Virus record (IMG/VR): IMGVR_UViG_3300021425_000246
Location: 1-20,089 of that record
DNA length: 20,089 bases
Source: a virus
Strand: one strand, 5' to 3'
Of this stretch, positions 18,873 to 20,089 are shown one piece after another (positions within the stretch are counted from its first letter, which is position 1; the number at the start of each line of letters is the position of its first letter). The notes under the pieces are model-generated. The model was not told the origin of the DNA. It saw only the letters and a program-made list of their open reading frames with translations, and did no database searches. The position numbers and the translations under genes were made by a program.

Positions 18873-19187
18873 ATGGAAGCATTATTTGTACTTGGTTTGG
18901 TTGCACTAGCAGGTGTTGTAATTTGGTATGTAATGAGCGAGTCGAAAGACTTGTTCCCGAAGGTAGAAGAAACAATTGAAGAGATCGAAGAAAAGATCGA
19001 TGAGGTTGTTGATGATATCAAAGAAGAAGTTCAAGAAGCACTTGACTCATTACCATCTGCTGCTGAACTGAAAAAGTTGACGAAAGCAAAGTTGGAAGAA
19101 CTTGGTCGGGATCTTGGCGTAGAGTTAGACAAGCGAAAGACCAAAGACAACATGATCAAAGAGTTACAAGAAAAGGTCGGCAAGTAA
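18873..19187 (+). CDS. membrane-anchored protein with coiled coil and SAP-like C-terminus
   Basis: This encodes 104 residues from the ATG at 18873 (GGAG about 11 bases upstream; an in-frame TTG at 18858 is less likely). Residues 1-20 are a membrane helix (MEALFVLGLVALAGVVIWYV). Then follows a highly acidic coiled-coil region (VEETIEEIEEKIDEVVDDIK through about residue 60). The C-terminus reads LTKAKLEELGRDLGVELDKR and continues with KDNMIKEL, fitting the two-helix SAP-like or similar DNA-binding motif. An anchored protein with a DNA-binding tip could tether DNA to the membrane, but that is speculation. It follows the EF-hand protein by 15 bases and probably shares its late promoter. Confidence 0.7.
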   Translation: MEALFVLGLVALAGVVIWYVMSESKDLFPKVEETIEEIEEKIDEVVDDIKEEVQEALDSLPSAAELKKLTKAKLEELGRDLGVELDKRKTKDNMIKELQEKVGK

Positions 19188-19214
19188 GTTTAAAATCTCA
19201 ACTATATAATCTGT

Positions 19215-19577
19215 ATGAATGTTGAGATAAACGAAGGCAATTTCTTGATCTATGCTGCGAAGAATTACCATACTCCTCGCAGCATCGATGCTGAAGAATT
19301 TTATGAAGAACTAAATCGCTTTAAGTATATCAAGCGATTGTTCAACAGGTACACTCGTGGAGGAGACTTGTGTGAGAGACTAATACTCAATCACATAACG
19401 ATCCTCCTAAACGTATTTGGGCAGGAGGCAGGAGTCTTGATGTTGATGTTCAAGACTGGTGCGAAAGACCTGCCTGTACTAAAACCTTTCCTAGAATATC
19501 TGAAGGCATTGAGAGAAGGGGACTTAGAGGGAATAGAATCGGATCCTTGGGTGGTCCATAAATTGGAAAATATCTAA
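19215..19577 (+). CDS. conserved marine phage protein of unknown function
   Basis: This encodes 120 residues. The blocks NFLIYAAKNYHTPRSIDAEE, FYEELNRFKYIKRLFNRYTR and ERLILNHITILLNVFGQEAG form a highly recognisable all-helical protein that I know as hypothetical in nearly all T4-like marine phages, where it precedes a structural-type gene such as the one starting at 19577. The stop overlaps the next start (TAATG). The ribosome-binding site is not obvious; a TATAAT-like sequence precedes the ATG (CTATATAATC at about 19202-19211) and could serve as a -10 box. It has no membrane helix or signal peptide. The conserved gene order argues for a joint role with the downstream protein. Confidence 0.85.
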   Translation: MNVEINEGNFLIYAAKNYHTPRSIDAEEFYEELNRFKYIKRLFNRYTRGGDLCERLILNHITILLNVFGQEAGVLMLMFKTGAKDLPVLKPFLEYLKALREGDLEGIESDPWVVHKLENI

Positions 19578-20089
19578 TGGGACTTTTATCCAGAACAGGC
19601 GACCTAGTATACACCCTTCGGTTCTTGCGATTACTCACAACCAAGTTTGAAGATACAACTGCATACAAACTTGGACTCATTGACGAAAAAGGCAAAAAAC
19701 TTAAAAGTGCCAGCACCTCTGAGGAAAGAGATGCGTACAACGCATTTCACCGTCTAGTCTTCAATCTTAAGAAATTACTCGAGAAAGTTCCTGGTGGCAG
19801 TAGCAAACTTGCCTCTTATGCCGCAGCACTTTTCTTAATCAAGGAACACCTGAACCTATCCGACTCCTCTGTCGACAAAATAGTGCAGGCGTCCGATGTG
19901 GATCCTCTAGAGGCACTTGCAGAAGGTAATTCATGGTTCTGTACTAAGGACGGTATGTTGTCTCCAGGAATCTATAGACTCGCCAATGATAAGATGCTCA
20001 ACACTACTTGTGAAGAAGTTTGTAGGAAAGGCGATAAGGTGCGGGTCTTTGACAACACGTATTCAACAGGAAATATGCTCGGCGTAGAT
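19577..20089 (+). CDS. conserved phage protein (probable structural/assembly), 3' end cut by window
   Basis: The frame is open from the ATG at 19577 to the window end, giving at least 171 residues; the C-terminus lies outside. It opens MGLLSRTGDLVYTLRFLRLL, then KFEDTTAYKLGLIDEKGKKL, AYNAFHRLVFNLKKLLEKVP, GGSSKLASYAAALFLIKEHL, and continues to a GMLSPGIYRLAND block and a VRVFDNTYSTGNMLGVD segment where the window stops. I recognise this family from T4-like marine phages, where it follows the 19215-type gene and is usually a hypothetical protein, in some cases found in virions. The C-terminal part looks like a small beta domain. It starts in a TAATG overlap. Confidence 0.83.
   Translation, partial: MGLLSRTGDLVYTLRFLRLLTTKFEDTTAYKLGLIDEKGKKLKSASTSEERDAYNAFHRLVFNLKKLLEKVPGGSSKLASYAAALFLIKEHLNLSDSSVDKIVQASDVDPLEALAEGNSWFCTKDGMLSPGIYRLANDKMLNTTCEEVCRKGDKVRVFDNTYSTGNMLGVD

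Noticed and set aside
1-20089. CRISPR array, insertion sequence, homing endonuclease or integrase
   Set aside because: No regularly spaced repeats, no terminal inverted repeats with a transposase, and no GIY-YIG, LAGLIDADG, HNH or integrase motifs were seen.

Overview
The window looks like part of the genome of an uncultured marine T4-like myovirus infecting a Gram-negative bacterium. The reasons are: every credible gene is on the + strand; genes are packed with ATGA and TAATG overlaps; the T4-type late promoter octamer TATAAATA occurs five times on the + strand, with no reverse complement that I could find; and many proteins belong to families I recognise from marine T4-like phages (2OG-Fe(II) oxygenase, DUF3310, RecB-type exonuclease, SprT-like protein, DUF6267-like, DUF5824-like, cytidylyltransferase-like, conserved structural proteins). 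Sec signal peptides, lipoproteins and a candidate spanin pair point to a two-membrane host. Family names come from memory and motif reading, not from a search.

Layout. Bases 1-3846 hold small, mostly overlapping genes: a 5'-truncated conserved protein, a small membrane protein, a ribbon-helix-helix-like protein, DUF3310, a 2OG-Fe(II) oxygenase, several sub-10-kDa proteins, a lipoprotein and a PD-(D/E)XK exonuclease. Bases 3847-4018 are non-coding, with a candidate structured RNA and a late promoter set inside an inverted repeat. Bases 4019-6723 carry a secreted protein, a SprT-like zinc protein, a possible nuclease-fold protein behind a late promoter, and a virion surface protein. Bases 6787-9659 encode a DUF6267-like protein with nucleic-acid-ligase-like motifs, a basic protein and a cytidylyltransferase-like protein.

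Bases 9783-12553 form a compact run of five exported proteins with even cysteine counts after the signal peptide, followed by tail-anchored, coiled-coil and holin-like membrane proteins up to 14099. Bases 14158-16931 hold DUF5824-like and other small basic proteins, two tandem paralogues and a lysine-rich 478-residue protein. Then come a SAM methyltransferase, an overlapping inner/outer spanin candidate pair, an EF-hand plus zinc-knuckle protein, a membrane-anchored SAP-like protein and two conserved phage proteins, the last cut by the window end.

Three themes tie the genes together. (1) Four proteins (6787, 8532, 14158 and the internal start at 14481) begin with a short peptide resembling the T4 capsid-targeting sequence ending in an x-x-E prohead-protease site, so they may be packaged in the head and ejected with the DNA; two of them look like nucleotidyltransferases. 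(2) The exported operon may be a phage-encoded envelope or surface apparatus. (3) Inverted repeats straddle two late promoters, recalling T4 gene e, where early read-through RNA folds up its start region and late RNA does not.
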